A stretch of DNA of 64,000 bases from Dipteris shenzhenensis (Eukaryota > Polypodiophyta > Polypodiopsida > Gleicheniales). Shown piece after piece: positions 1 to 10,243 of the stretch (positions are counted from its first letter, which is position 1; every line of letters starts with the position of its first letter). The notes beneath the pieces were generated by a model. That model had not been told where the DNA came from and searched no databases. It saw nothing but the letters and a program-made list of their open reading frames with translations. The position numbers and the translations under genes are program-made. The DNA is taken from assembly GCA_047967505.1 (NCBI GenBank), contig CM106538.1; one strand, 5' to 3'.

Positions 1-303
1 GCAGTAGTCTATTGGACAGCAGAGGAGTGGAGGACTGCAGCAGCAGAGGTTCTCACACACAATTCAGACTGGAAGCAGCCCTTACCTCTTGGGTCAAATG
101 TTGGTGCATACCGACAGCCAGTAGGAACCAGCACTTGTGCGCATAGGCACACTTTAACCATTTACTGTTTCCGCTGTGTGCATACGGACTATGTTTTTCT
201 AACAAAGAAGCCCATGAAAACTCAACGGAGGCCTAATCCAAGAGACTTGAAGCTCATAAAAGAAGAAAAGCTAATTAAATCTAAAAACAGTACTCAGTGT
301 TAA
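1..303 (+). CDS. unidentified open frame, partial at window start
   Basis: Frame 1 is open from the first base to TAA at 301-303, about 100 codons without a start in view. The C-terminal third is rich in Lys and Arg (KPMKTQRRPNPRDLK, then KLIKSK), and several Cys and His lie upstream (CAHRH, CFRCVH). It lies in DNA that predates the LINE insertion at 395, so it could be the end of a host gene or of an older repeat. I do not recognise a family. An open frame of this length can also arise by chance, so confidence is low. Confidence 0.2.
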   Translation, partial: AVVYWTAEEWRTAAAEVLTHNSDWKQPLPLGSNVGAYRQPVGTSTCAHRHTLTIYCFRCVHTDYVFLTKKPMKTQRRPNPRDLKLIKEEKLIKSKNSTQC

Positions 304-382
304 TAAATTACTTCAATGCTACTTATTTGGTAATGAATTAACGGCTGATTCTAAATACTATTTGGAGGTAGATCTGTTGAAG

Positions 383-395
383 ATTGGCAGGCTGC
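383..395. repeat. left target-site duplication of LINE-1
   Basis: ATTGGCAGGCTGC at 383-395 recurs exactly at 22411-22423, immediately after the LINE poly-A tail. The 13-bp length suits target-primed reverse transcription. The pair shows that 1-395 and 22424 onward were contiguous before insertion. Confidence 0.85.
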
Positions 396-1192
396 CGTGG
401 GCATACTGCAAGATACCTTGGCTGCCAGGTTGGGATCGACATTTCAGCAGAGCAGCAAATCGCCCCGGTGCACCGTGCTGGAAGCTCTTGCACTAGACCT
501 CAGCCAAACTCTCTCTTGCAGGCAGAGCGTTGGTGGTCAACCAGGTCCTTGCTACGGCCTGGTACATAGCCTCTTGGTGGTGTGCTTTCATCAGGGATGC
601 AAGAGGCACATGAGACGGCTGGTGTGGAATTTCCTCTATACAGGATCGGATGGCACGCAGAACACTAGAGCCAGAGTCGCATGGCAGGCGTTGATTCAGC
701 CTCAAGTCACAGGGAGAACTAGGTGTCATTAATCCGGACATGTAGAGCAGAGCCCTCTTGGTCAAGTTAGTGGGACGAGGTCTCACCCCAAGCATGGAGC
801 TCTAGAAGCCCTTTAGCGCGGGCTTCTTGGGAACACACCCTGCACCGGTGGGCAGTGGCAGTATTCACTCAGATGGATCTTTTCAAAGGTCCCCTCATAG
901 GGAAGGGATCCTCCTTGATCAGGAGCCTCTTTAGAGTTTGGCAGCGGCTCTCCAGCGGACTTATTCGGCCAGCCCTTCATGCAATGAGGAGTTTGACCGT
1001 CAGCCACTTATCTAGCATCCAGAGGTCCGAGATGCAGAGGGACATATGTTAGGATAGAGGACGCACATCGGTTGGGTTTAGTGGGACAGTGGCCCAGCGA
1101 GGTCGTTCTTAGACTGGAGACAGCTTCCATGCGAGGAGACATAGGCACTTGTTCATTTGAGAGAGGCAGGCACCAGCATGATAGAGATCGAC
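396..1192 (+). pseudogene. LINE-1 ORF2 post-RT region, left part
   Basis: The plus strand encodes RRLVWNFLYTGSDG, then VAWQALIQPQVTG near 610-715. This matches the post-RT region of plant non-LTR ORF2 proteins (the R-FLW-G....W....P..GGLG pattern). A second block, VFTQMDLFKGPLIGKGSS, starts near 858 in another frame, so at least one frameshift lies between. Translation continues towards 1192, where gypsy A interrupts it, and resumes at 21123. The fragment lacks endonuclease and RT cores and cannot function. Confidence 0.6.
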
Positions 1193-1583
1193 TGTAACCG
1201 GCCTTAGAACACTAAGGGCAGTTCACAAAGAAGAAAATACAGCCAACTTAATTGATTGCCTTTGTTCACAAACCAAACTCAAAGCATAGAACTTCATTGC
1301 ACAGCATCTTGGAACCATTCAAGACAAGGGAGGCTAGAATGTCCCTACTCAAAAACATAGAGAGTGACACCTATTGGCTCCAACACTTGGCGCCCCTTGC
1401 GGTTAGCTCAAAGATACAAAGGGACTCCCTTCAAGAGCTCACCCGCAGGTGCAACCCAGTACAACACTAACCCGTGGCTGTGCTAGTGACCAACTCCCAG
1501 ACATGCATAATCACAAGTATACCAGTCTGACGGCATGCCAAGCAATGCATTACCCATTTCCAAGCCATTACCGAGCCCAAGGC
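1193..1583 (-). repeat. Gypsy A 3' LTR, distal part
   Basis: Collinear with 14572-15023 of the 5' LTR, starting TGTAACCGGCC in plus orientation. Compared with the 5' LTR it lacks several short segments, for example the stretch after AAGGG at 14608. It breaks off at the AAGGC that is duplicated around the LARD insertion and resumes at 5901. Confidence 0.88.
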
Positions 1584-2063
1584 TGACACGACCCTGCAGA
1601 ATCTGACCCTATCACTAACCTAGAATCTTGTCCTCGATACAACCAGAATCATAGCGTAGGTGCCTCGATCCTCCCGACCACCCCCGAGCACGTGGGCTAC
1701 AGCTTGACTCATCCATAGGCCCGTATCTAACCCAGGCGTCCCATACCACGTGAGCCCGTCCAGAGGACCTTCGATACACCACCTATGATCCGCCATGTAG
1801 ATGGCCAGAGTCCCGGCCTGGGTCTAAGCCCCATCCATCAGTTGAGGAGCGCTCACAATAGCACTGGCCCTCCCTCTATATAGAAGGAAACCCGCTATAG
1901 ATAGCACAATGCTATGAATAGCTCCCTCCATATAAAGCGAGCATTATATATGAATCAATCTCTATATATAGCAATCTCGGCTAAAAATAGCCATCCAGCC
2001 CTATGCTATCCTGTAACCCATGTTCATCTGATATCCAACCCTAGGTACACCATGCACATGACA
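1584..2063 (-). repeat. LARD 3' LTR
   Basis: Aligns along its length with 5405-5895. The main difference is an ~11-bp indel next to GAGGAGCGCTCA (near 1852 and 5680). A TATATAG-rich segment near 1875-1975 could hold the promoter. A shared open frame starting MNSSLHIKRALYMNQ in both copies is just LTR sequence. Confidence 0.87.
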
Positions 2064-2085
2064 TACTCCCCTTCCTCTAAGAACT
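2064..2085 (-). other. LARD polypurine tract
   Basis: The minus strand reads AGAGGAAGGGGAGTA immediately before the 3' LTR. This fits the plus-strand primer site of an LTR retrotransposon. Confidence 0.7.
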
Positions 2086-4008
2086 CACTCCTGAGTTTAC
2101 TGGAAGCCCGAAAACTCTCTGTGAAGATGAGTCCATGCCAATAACTATACTCTGATTATCAGTTTGAGTGTGCTATACTTTCCATGAGATTCAAATCAAA
2201 GAAAATCTAAGGCCAAAGCCACAGTCTTTGATAACTAACCTAAGGAAAGTAAATCACTCAATCTAAACAAGGTTACATATCGTCGAGTAATCTTCTCGAG
2301 AAATCAAGTAACGCCTGAATCCACAGAGTTAATTCCGTTGACATATCCGTACACAAGCATGGTAAAATCCGTACGTGAAGGTAAATGATTCTATCAACCT
2401 TATCTATTGAGTATCCTTGAACTCAAAATCTTAGGTTGAGATCGAGAAATCACTGTTCGAACATCCCCATCAATTGAACCCCTCAAGGCCAATTTTTGGG
2501 TTGGAATTTCTATCAACCCTAATTCTTGAATTACTTAGTTTTCAAAAAATCCCTCAACGGAATACCCTTGTAATTCAAATTCTTGGGTTGAAATACATGA
2601 CAGACTTTCCATCGCAGAACAATTAGTTATCAGTTCATAACTCATGATGGAAGAATCTTCATGGAAAAGATATGGTCCCCCTGATCTATCCTCGAAATGC
2701 CCCTACATGAGGATAATCAGTAAAAAATAAGTTGGCTATATCCAGTCAATGGTACTGTTCTAGAGATGTATATAGTCAACCATCATAGGAATAACATCCT
2801 CTGTGATCCAAAGACTACAGAAACATACAATCCAAAATCTCTTAAAACAAGATCCACTATTGAATATCCTGTATAAACTTGTGCACAACAAAACCGCTGC
2901 AATCACAAGATCATCTAGTTCTTAGGATCTCTTATCTAGGAACATCAAGTTCCAAACAAGGCACTGACAGACCATCATCAGAAGAGATGCGGTAACCCTT
3001 CGTGAGATTGAGTCTAGACTATGGAGCTCCAGGGTTGAATCCAAAAAATACATGGCTTCTCTCAGGGTAAAGAATCTTAGTCAGCCCTCGTTATTTTTAA
3101 AAAAATAAAAAAATCTATTTAGGTTGCCCCCAATTCAATTCAGCCTACTTGTACTTCACCCTAGAGGTCCTTGGGTATTATTTCACGCTGGATTATACCA
3201 CCACATCAGAGAATCTTAAGTGTAATATACCTTAGTGTCCCATACCACCAAAGTATACTGCAAATAAAAAACTCAGTGGACAATATGAGTGAATCACGTA
3301 GCCAATCCCTCTTCAACTCAGATGATCCCAGATTGAGTTAGGGTGGCAAATCCGTACTCAATCCTTTTCTTAATGTGATTATATCACCCCCTTGTGTTAC
3401 AATACCCCAACCAATAGGTCAAAGAAGAAAACAGCAGGTAGCATCCCTAACAACTCTTGAATCCTGACTATCCGCGACCTCGGGCTAAAAGAGTGAGAAT
3501 CAGAATGACCCTGCCTTTGGACATGATTCAAAGAAGGTATCCAACAAGACTCATCCTGGTCTAATCAATAAGAACCTTCATATGTCCAAACGGTAACTCG
3601 AAGAAACGCCATAACTCACAATCACATCGAGATCAAAATTTCAAATAGAAACCAAACAGGAATCTATGCACCAAGATTCGAGAAAGGGAAATCCAATTGT
3701 CTTAGTTAAGTCCAGTTTAAGATGTAACAAAGTCTTAGGCATCCTCAATGTACCATATATCTAAAAAACTGCAAGATATATGGAACAAAAGTACACGTTA
3801 TATAATTTGAAAAAACCAATCAAATTATAAATGCCACTTAGTTACAAATCAAATCCAAATTAACCAAAACCTGGTCAATTTAATAACAAGACAATTTAGA
3901 ACATAATTCATACAAAATCGGGGAGCTTCTTGAACCAAGAGTGGTTCAAAAGATCCAGTCGAGCAAAAAAAAATTAGGTGTCGGTCAAAACTAAGGATTT
4001 CAACTTCT

Positions 4009-4293
4009 TCATCGCTTCTCAATAACTCGGAAGCAGTCTAAAGACTCTGAAACAAGCTGTCTACGTTTAGAACAGCATGAGCCTTCTTCAATATATTTCT
4101 GGTACTGAGGGGTTTTACAGTAGTGAAGAGCTGCCCAGAGTTCATCCATCAAGGAATCCATCTCTCGTAGCAGGTCATGAGGTCTACGAGGATTAATCTC
4201 CAATGTAGCCTCATCCTCCATCTCAATAAAACAGTAATCCAACGTAGGTGTCTCATTACTTTGATGTCCTTCCATGGCTGGAAAATATCTCAC
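4009..4293 (-). CDS. small hypothetical ORF inside the LARD
   Basis: A 94-codon frame on the coding strand of the element, starting MRYFPAMEGHQSNE. It has an acidic middle (FIEMEDEATLEINP) and an amphipathic stretch (LLREMDSLMDELWAALHY). No known domain is recognised. It might be a remnant of a gag-like gene or chance; nothing in the sequence proves expression. Confidence 0.2.
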   Translation of the reverse strand: MRYFPAMEGHQSNETPTLDYCFIEMEDEATLEINPRRPHDLLREMDSLMDELWAALHYCKTPQYQKYIEEGSCCSKRRQLVSESLDCFRVIEKR

Positions 4294-4566
4294 ACGGGAG
4301 AGGGACTAGAAGAAAAACAACTGCGTCCAAACGCGTGCTCTTCACACTAACAAAAAGAGAATCTGGGGCTGTGTGGAATCAAGGAAGAAGGCGAGCAGAG
4401 GACAGCGAGAAAGATGGCGGAATCTGATAGGCTGATCTCAGACGAAAAGAGGGTGGGAAATTCGCCTTCATGCGCTGAAGTGCTGAAGTGAGAAAGAGAG
4501 AGAAATCCCGGGTATATAAATAGCCAGGAAGGGCCATCAAAAGCTAGGCGAATTTAGGGTGTGCTT

Positions 4567-4832
4567 GATTTAGAGCAAGTGCTTTTCTTGCTAGAGAAAA
4601 ACAAAAAAGCATACTGCTTTTTTTACCAAAAAACAGTCTCGCTTTTAATAGATCTGGTCCCGCTTTTCTCCAGCCAGCCAAAAATAGCCAAAATGCGCTA
4701 GATTTAGAGCAACTGCTTTCCTTGCTAGAGAAAAACAAAAAAGCAACCTGCTTTTTAACCAAAAAACAGTCTTGCTTTTAATAGATCCTGTCCCGCTTTT
4801 CTCCAGCCAACCAAAAATAGCCAAAACACGCT
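4567..4832. repeat. 134-bp tandem duplication in the LARD
   Basis: Two copies start at GATTTAGAGCAA (4567 and 4701). Each contains TTGCTAGAGAAAAACAAAAA and ends near CTCCAGCCAACC or its variant. Copies differ at scattered positions. Confidence 0.8.
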
Positions 4833-5385
4833 AAAATCAGGCCATACGCTCCTTCCCAAAGGCAAGTGCCTGCCCCCAATCATATCGCCCCTGTCTCTGA
4901 TGCCCGAATCTCCTAGACAAGCCGCTTTCTAGGCTTATGAACGCTCTCTCTTTCCTCCTACTTCTCAACTGCAGCAAATCTAGGTCTCTAGGGTAGGAAT
5001 CTCATCCTTGAGAACCTAGAGCAAATTCTTTCCCTAACCAGCCTACTGTCACGCGTCCCCACACAGCCAATCACATCAACAACCCAAGCGTGGGTAGTTA
5101 TAGGTCAGAAACGATCCATCCTCATATCTCTTGCTGAAAGCATCAAGTCTTCTCATCGCCTACCCTTCTCAAGGAATCACGATTTCCAAACACGTAGCAA
5201 CCGAGAGAGAGCACATAGCCTATGGACTTCTATTTCTTCCACAACTCTCCCAATCATGAGCGCACATCATCAGCCAACGATTCAGCCCATATATGAGCGG
5301 AAATTCAGATTTGCAAAAGCAATCTCAAAAAGCGTACCTAGAAGACATCTTTTCTGCATACCTCGCGTTGAATTCAATTGTGATA

Positions 5386-5404
5386 GGACGGCTCTGATAC
5401 AAGA
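5386..5404 (-). other. LARD primer-binding site (tRNA-iMet type)
   Basis: On the minus strand TTGTATCAGAGCC lies two bases inside the 5' LTR. The canonical plant initiator-Met PBS is TGGTATCAGAGC, so one position differs. Confidence 0.75.
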
Positions 5405-5895
5405 TGACACGACCCCGTAGAATCTTACCCTATCACTAACCTAGAATCTCGTCCTCGATACAACCAGAATCATAGCGCAGGTGCCTCGATCCTCCCGACC
5501 ACCCCCGAGCACGTGGGCTACAGCTCGACTCATCCATAGGCCTGTATCTAACCCAGGCGTCCCATACCACTTGAGCCTATCCAGAGGACCTTCGATACAC
5601 CACCTATGATTTACCATGTAGATGGCCAGAGTCCCGACCTGGGTCCAAGCCCCATCCATCAGTTGAGGAGCGCTCAACTGATCTACACAATAGAACTGGC
5701 CCTCCCTCTATATAGAAGGAAACCCGCTATAGATAGCACAATGCTATGAATAGCTCCCTCCATATAAAGCGAGCACTATATATGAATCAATCTCTATATA
5801 TAGCAATCTCGGCTAAAAATAGCCATCCAGCCCTATGCTATCCCGTAACCCATGTTCACCTGATATCCAACCCTAGGTACACCATGCACATGACA
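5405..5895 (-). repeat. LARD 5' LTR
   Basis: Partner of 1584-2063. Plus-strand ends are TGACACGACC and CATGACA. Confidence 0.87.
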
Positions 5896-6919
5896 AAGGC
5901 CAACCACTGCACCCCTAGGAAGAGAGTATCACAACCAGTGCCCCAATCCTCTTCCGGGCCAACAACAGGGCATCCAACTTAGTAGGAACTTAGTAGGAAT
6001 GGCTGTAGCAAAGAGTGTAGAAGGAAGATGATAGCACAGCCAACAGAAAGAGCTTGTTTCAGCCCGAAACAGCTCCAGAAGTAGGATGAGAAGCGGACAG
6101 CAAACTTTGGTAGGAGAGATCTACCTAGGAGTGTCTTCCAACACTAGAAAGGATCAGAGAGAAGTGCGTCTAGCAAGCTGTAGCAGATCAGCCAAGAATG
6201 CGTCCACCAGAACAGAGTTTACAGCCCACAAACAGCTCCGTTTTCAGTGTGCCTTGCAACAGGCAGGAGTAGGAAGAGAGGCGCCCATGAGTATGACTTC
6301 AGATGTAGAAAAGAACTTTTGTCGCGAAGAAAGTCGAAAACAGCCTCAAAAATGGCCCAGAATGAAGGCGTCCAAGTCCCACAAGCGTGCCAGCAACAAA
6401 GGGCACCAAGGGGAGGAGAACTGTCGCGAAGGAAGCATGAAATTCGAGTTCAGCAAGGAGAGGGAGAGCTACAGAAATATGCCATGAAGAGAATGAGGCT
6501 GCCCTGGTAGGGGTGAAGTCTCAAAACAGAAAGGAGAGCCAAGGAAGGGATCTAAGGGCTTCTAGAGGTGACACAAGGCAAGCAGATAGGCCACCAGGAG
6601 ACACCTAGGCAAAATGAGGTGTGGGATTTTTAATGCCCCTAGGGGGTCAAATGGCACACCATGACCCTAATGCAAAGGAACCAATGACCCTATTTTGAAG
6701 GATCTCTAGGGGGCCAGTTTTTAAAGGATGACCCCATTGAACCAAACCAATGACCTTAGAAAATGAAACCACTCTAATAGCATCAGGAGTTGCACTTGTT
6801 GCACATAAAATCATAGGTACCTTTTGGGCATTAACTAAGGGCCCTAGCCTGGTACCCTAGGCCAAATTCATTGACAGTTAGTTTAGACACTTCACCATCA
6901 CCACCACGTCCCCGTGACA
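5896..6919 (-). repeat. Gypsy A 3' LTR, proximal part
   Basis: Begins with the right copy of AAGGC (5896-5900) and continues the LTR interrupted at 1583. It is collinear with 15024-15519 and 20627-21117 of the 5' LTR. It ends GTGACA at 6919, next to the polypurine tract. Short open frames inside (for example 6086-6487) are repeated in the other LTR copy and are not genes. Confidence 0.87.
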
Positions 6920-6936
6920 TACCCCCCTCTTGAAAC
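6920..6936 (-). other. Gypsy A polypurine tract
   Basis: The minus strand reads TTTCAAGAGGGGGGTA directly before the LTR start TGTCAC. The same CAAGAGAGGGGTA form precedes the gypsy B LTRs at 29144-29156 and, inverted, at 19225. Confidence 0.75.
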
Positions 6937-7156
6937 AGCAAACTATCTTGTTGGCTGTCCCAAAATTACAGCAAATAGAAAAGGGTGTCACAATAGGCAT
7001 AAAACAGCCCATAATCAATAGTAGTACATCACATGAAGTACCAAAAATACAATGTACATACGGCAAGACTGCAGATCCATCCGTATGTCAGTGTATCAAC
7101 CAACTGGAGTGTCATGATCACTCATCGTAGAAGGATCATGGCAGAAACAGTCAGCA

Positions 7157-7762
7157 TCAGTGCCTCGGGTGAAACCGCAGTGTCACCAAGCGACCTCTAG
7201 ATATCTTGTGAGTCTGTCTGCATTGTGGGTGTGGAGGTGCTACCGCCCCCATGAGCATCCGGTAATGCTCTACTGAACCGGCATGAGAGACTACCGTAGT
7301 AGGCTTGAGACGAAATGCCTCAAGGTAGAGCTGTAAAATCTGAGGTGAATCTGCCAATTCACTCTCTTTCATCCAGATCGCATCGTTTGCAGGATAGTTC
7401 TTGCACTTCGCACGATAGCGTCTAGTAACTCTACCATTAACTTTCCGTTCCTTGTGTGCCACAATCTGCTGAAGAATCAAGACCTCATCTTGCTCATCAA
7501 CTTCAGGCTGCTCTTCAACTGGCATATCCTGTGGCACTTCTCCATGAAAAGGCTTCAGCAAGCTAACATGGAAAGGATTGTGGATGGTCCACTGCTCAGG
7601 TAGCTTCAGCCTGTAAGCTACCTCATTGATCTTATCAAGAACTTGAAAGGGGCCGTAGTACCTCATATTCAGCTTAGTGTACAGCTTTACCTTCCCTTTC
7701 TTGTTCTTGAGGCGTGCTTCAAGAAAATGCAGCAGCACCCAATCACCTTCAGTGAAAACCAA
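7157..7762 (-). pseudogene. Gypsy A integrase C-terminus with chromodomain
   Basis: The frame starts near VFTEGDWVLLHFLEARLKNK, the integrase C-terminal GPY/F-type module (MRYYGPFQVLDKI at about residues 29-41). HNPFHVSLLKPFHG follows. A chromodomain-like segment (about residues 92-145, RRYRAKCKNYPANDAIWM) precedes the stop at 7157. Chromodomains on chromovirus integrases are known to bias insertion toward modified chromatin. The first aromatic cage position is not clearly preserved. The reading frame is intact here, but upstream parts of pol are broken. Confidence 0.8.
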
Positions 7763-7825
7763 GCCCCTGTGATGCTTATCTGCAGCTCTTTTCTGTTTAT
7801 CTTGGGTGCATTGGAGGGCACATAC

Positions 7826-8177
7826 TCATCTGCCACACAATTTCTCCTTTGTATGCAAGATAGGAGGAATCTTCCTCGCTCCTTCCACTATTTCAAAAGG
7901 TGCCTTACCCGTGGAAGAGTGCACTGTATTGTTATATGCATACTCAATCAGTGGCAAGTACTGTTCCCACTTTGTTTTGTGCTCAGACACATAGCATTGG
8001 AGCAAATCCAAAGCTGTAGAATTTGCCTCTTCTGATTGACCATCAGACTGTGGATGATAAGAAGATGAAAACAGCAGTGAGGTTCCCATGTCTTCAAACA
8101 AACCTCTCCAGAACATGCTGGTCATCCGTGGATCTCTATCGCTCACGATAGACTCAGGCATCCCATGATACTTGAAA
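7826..8177 (-). pseudogene. Gypsy A integrase core, second half
   Basis: Encodes FKYHGMPESI, SDRDPRMTSMFW (second catalytic Asp) and HPQSDGQSEEAN (region of the catalytic Glu), then YAYNNTVHSSTGKAPFEIVE. It joins in sense to 10404-10853 across the LINE-2 insertion. The missing piece between 7762 and 7826 contains a frame change. Confidence 0.8.
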
Positions 8178-8195
8178 GAAAGAAAGAAAGAAAGT
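8174..8195 (-). repeat. (CTTT)n tail of LINE-2
   Basis: Plus strand shows GAAAGAAAGAAAG repeats next to AATAAA on the minus strand. A simple-repeat 3' tail replaces poly-A here, unlike LINE-1. Confidence 0.7.
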
Positions 8196-8398
8196 TTATT
8201 AAAGTCTTCGGAAGACCGATGGGTCTATGAGACTGTGAAAATCCTGATACAACGAGCTGTGGTAGTGGAGCTACTAAACGAGCGTCCATACCAATGCAAA
8301 ATGCAAAAATGCAGAATGGCAGTACTAAGTCCTAAGTCCTAATAGTCATGTCGATGGTCGACTATATATCAATCTCAGCATCATCATCAATATCATCA

Positions 8399-9482
8399 TC
8401 ATCCCCAGCAACAGCAAGATATTAGGATGGATGAGGCAGTGGAGGCATGAAGTCGGCTAGAGTGCTGTCGGCCACTCAGAGGTGGGGTCCTGGCACGTCT
8501 CTTGGTCGCAGCTCTGTGTCTAACCAGGGCTATTGTGACCCGCGTCGGTCGGGCTCCGACTCTAAACAAGGAGGGGATGTCTCCAAGTGTGATCTGTGTG
8601 TCGACCCTCTGTCTGAGTTGTCGGGTCACGGGCTCTGGGTCACGGTCATGTCGAGGCCTCGTCTCGTTGGGGTCCATGTGATCTAGCTGAAAGAACTCCG
8701 TGATAGATTTCTGAGAGGGATCAACCGAGGAAGAAGTTTGCTCCTGTCTCTGTGCTTGGAGTATCCTCTCGTGGTGTCTAAGTGCCTCGTGAATGAAACC
8801 TACCAAACACCATTGGTCTGGGTAGGAGAGGAAATGGGCTAAACTCCCATAACTATCTCTGAAGAGGCAGTGGAAACGTCCTTGGATCTCATAGTACACA
8901 GGACACTTGAAGATGAAATGCTCCTCTGTCTCAACCTCCTGTATGTCACATAGTGTGCATATGCGCCGCTCCCTGGGTAGTCGCTGTGCTCTGCCACTCT
9001 CAATGCGAAGTCTGTGTGAAGAGACCCGGAACTGCCGAAGAGATCCTCATCGAGTGGGGTAGGTGAATCTGTGTGTATCCTGGTGGGTCAATGAAACCCT
9101 CCGGTGTGATATGTAAGAAGTGATCTCTGTAGAAGCTAAGCTTCACTGGGAGTTCACTTGGTTCCAACCAGGTCCGAAAAGTGTGTAGCTGTAGTAGATC
9201 CTCACGGATAACCTGGTTGACCTCGTGTGATAAGAGGGGAGAGAACGGAGCATCCATGCTATACTGGAAGGGAGGTAGTCTATCCATGTGGAGCCCCAGT
9301 CGCTCAAACCATCTCTCTGTATGTGCATACCAGCACCTCTGATCTCCTCCTGCTGCAAGTGCCATAGAAGAGGATAGAGCTATCCATGGTAGCCTGCTAC
9401 GCCCCGAGGTATAATCCCCATATTCCCTAACTTGGTACAGATATGTGATGACCTGAAATGTAGAATCTAGCTGTAAAGGGGG
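8399..9482 (-). pseudogene. LINE-2 ORF2 C-terminus: zinc-binding region and PIP-box-like motif
   Basis: From 9482 down, the frame reads FQVITYLYQVREYGDY, WYAHTERWFERLGLH and LPVKLSFYRDHFL. A frameshift follows near 9000-9040. The next frame gives RRICTLCDIQEVETEEHF then FKCPVYYEIQ, a C-x2-C...H-x4-C arrangement like the zinc-binding module at the end of many LINE reverse transcriptases. About 65 residues later lies QKSITEFFQ, matching the PCNA-interacting consensus Q-x-x-I-x-x-F-F. The stop is at 8399. LINE-3 carries the same architecture. The frameshift, 5' truncation and hAT insertion make it non-functional. Confidence 0.65.
9475..9482. repeat. left 8-bp TSD of hAT-NA1
   Basis: AAAGGGGG at 9475-9482 recurs at 10349-10356. 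Eight bases is the hallmark duplication length of the hAT superfamily. Confidence 0.85.
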
Positions 9483-9580
9483 CATAGTTGTAAGACACGT
9501 TAAGACACGACACGTTAGACACGCTTTAGACACGAGTGTCTAGAGTGTCTTAAAGATAAGACACGTAAGACACGTTTGCC
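9483..9580. repeat. hAT-NA1 left subterminal repeats
   Basis: At least seven copies of AAGACACG, ACACGTTAGACACG, or the inverse GTGTCTTA occur in about 100 bp. The same motif clusters at 10270-10340, near the opposite end. Confidence 0.8.
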
Positions 9581-10061
9581 AGTTATAATAATATTAAATT
9601 TAAAAATATAAGTATGTATAAGTACAACTTGGTAGCATGACTAGCTGCTAGTTTTAACATTTTAGAAGTACAATGTGGTTAAGAGTGAAGACTTCTCACT
9701 TGTCAATTAAGACTTAAAAGTTAAATGCCAAGACTCGAGACTTAAAAGTTCAAAGTTAAGACTCAAGACTCATGGGCTTGCAAGTCATGACTCACAACTT
9801 TAAGGTTTAAAGTGCAAACCAACAATTTGATATTTAAAATTCCAAATTACAACTTAAAAAGAGCCTAGAGGGCTACATAGATGATAGACTGATAGTCAAT
9901 CATCATAGATCAATAAAGCTTAAACATATGTCATAAATAACTCGGCCAATGCCAACAATCTAGTAGTCACATGTTGACATGAATGAAATCTGAATCCTCA
10001 TACATATAACTGAATGGGAAACTTTTGAATGTCAAGAGTCAAGTCTCTCAAGACTCATCCT

Positions 10062-10243
10062 AGTCTGAATCTGCTAGGTCACTGCCAGTGCTGGATCCAA
10101 AGTCACCATCAGTGATAGTGTTAGCCTCACTATCATACTGTGGCTCCTTAGGCACCTCCTCCTCCTCCTCCTCCTCCTCCTCCTCATCCTTCCCCTCCTC
10201 CTCGTCCAAGGCATTTGCAAAGTCTAAGGTTCCAAAACGTAGG
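10062..10243 (-). pseudogene. acidic tail coding remnant inside hAT-NA1
   Basis: The minus strand is open for KTLRFGTLDFANALDEEE, then GKD and a run of nine Glu encoded by (GAG)n, then VPKEPQYDSEANT and GSDLADSD before a stop. The decayed hAT gene at 16.3-18.1 kb also ends in an acidic Ser/Glu/Asp tail. This may be the deleted remains of an autonomous parent's transposase C-terminus. The sequences are low complexity, so homology is not established. Confidence 0.35.
10153..10204. repeat. (TCC)n trinucleotide repeat
   Basis: A run of CTC/TCC units inside hAT-NA1. On the minus strand it encodes poly-Glu. Confidence 0.85.

Larger units (their letters stand above)
2086..5385 (-). other. LARD internal region, essentially non-coding
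   Basis: No gag, protease, RT, RNase H or integrase motif is visible in any frame. The longest plausible frame is on the minus strand at 4009-4293. A ~134-bp tandem duplication lies at 4567-4832. Long conserved-length non-coding interiors are the defining property of LARDs. Confidence 0.6.
1584..5895 (-). mobile_element. LARD/TRIM-like non-autonomous LTR retrotransposon
   Basis: Two near-identical LTRs (1584-2063, 480 bp; 5405-5895, 491 bp) end in TG/CA and are flanked by the 5-bp TSD AAGGC (1579-1583 and 5896-5900). On the minus strand a PBS, TTGTATCAGAGCC, matches initiator-Met tRNA complement with one mismatch just inside the LTR at 5404. A purine tract lies against the other LTR at 2064-2078. 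The 3.3-kb interior shows no gag or pol motifs, so the element must rely on proteins from another retrotransposon. High LTR similarity indicates a recent insertion. Confidence 0.88.

Noticed and set aside
1914-2144. Small ORF starting MNSSLHIKRALYMNQ, also at 5746
   Set aside because: It is duplicated because it lies in the two LARD LTRs; no coding evidence.
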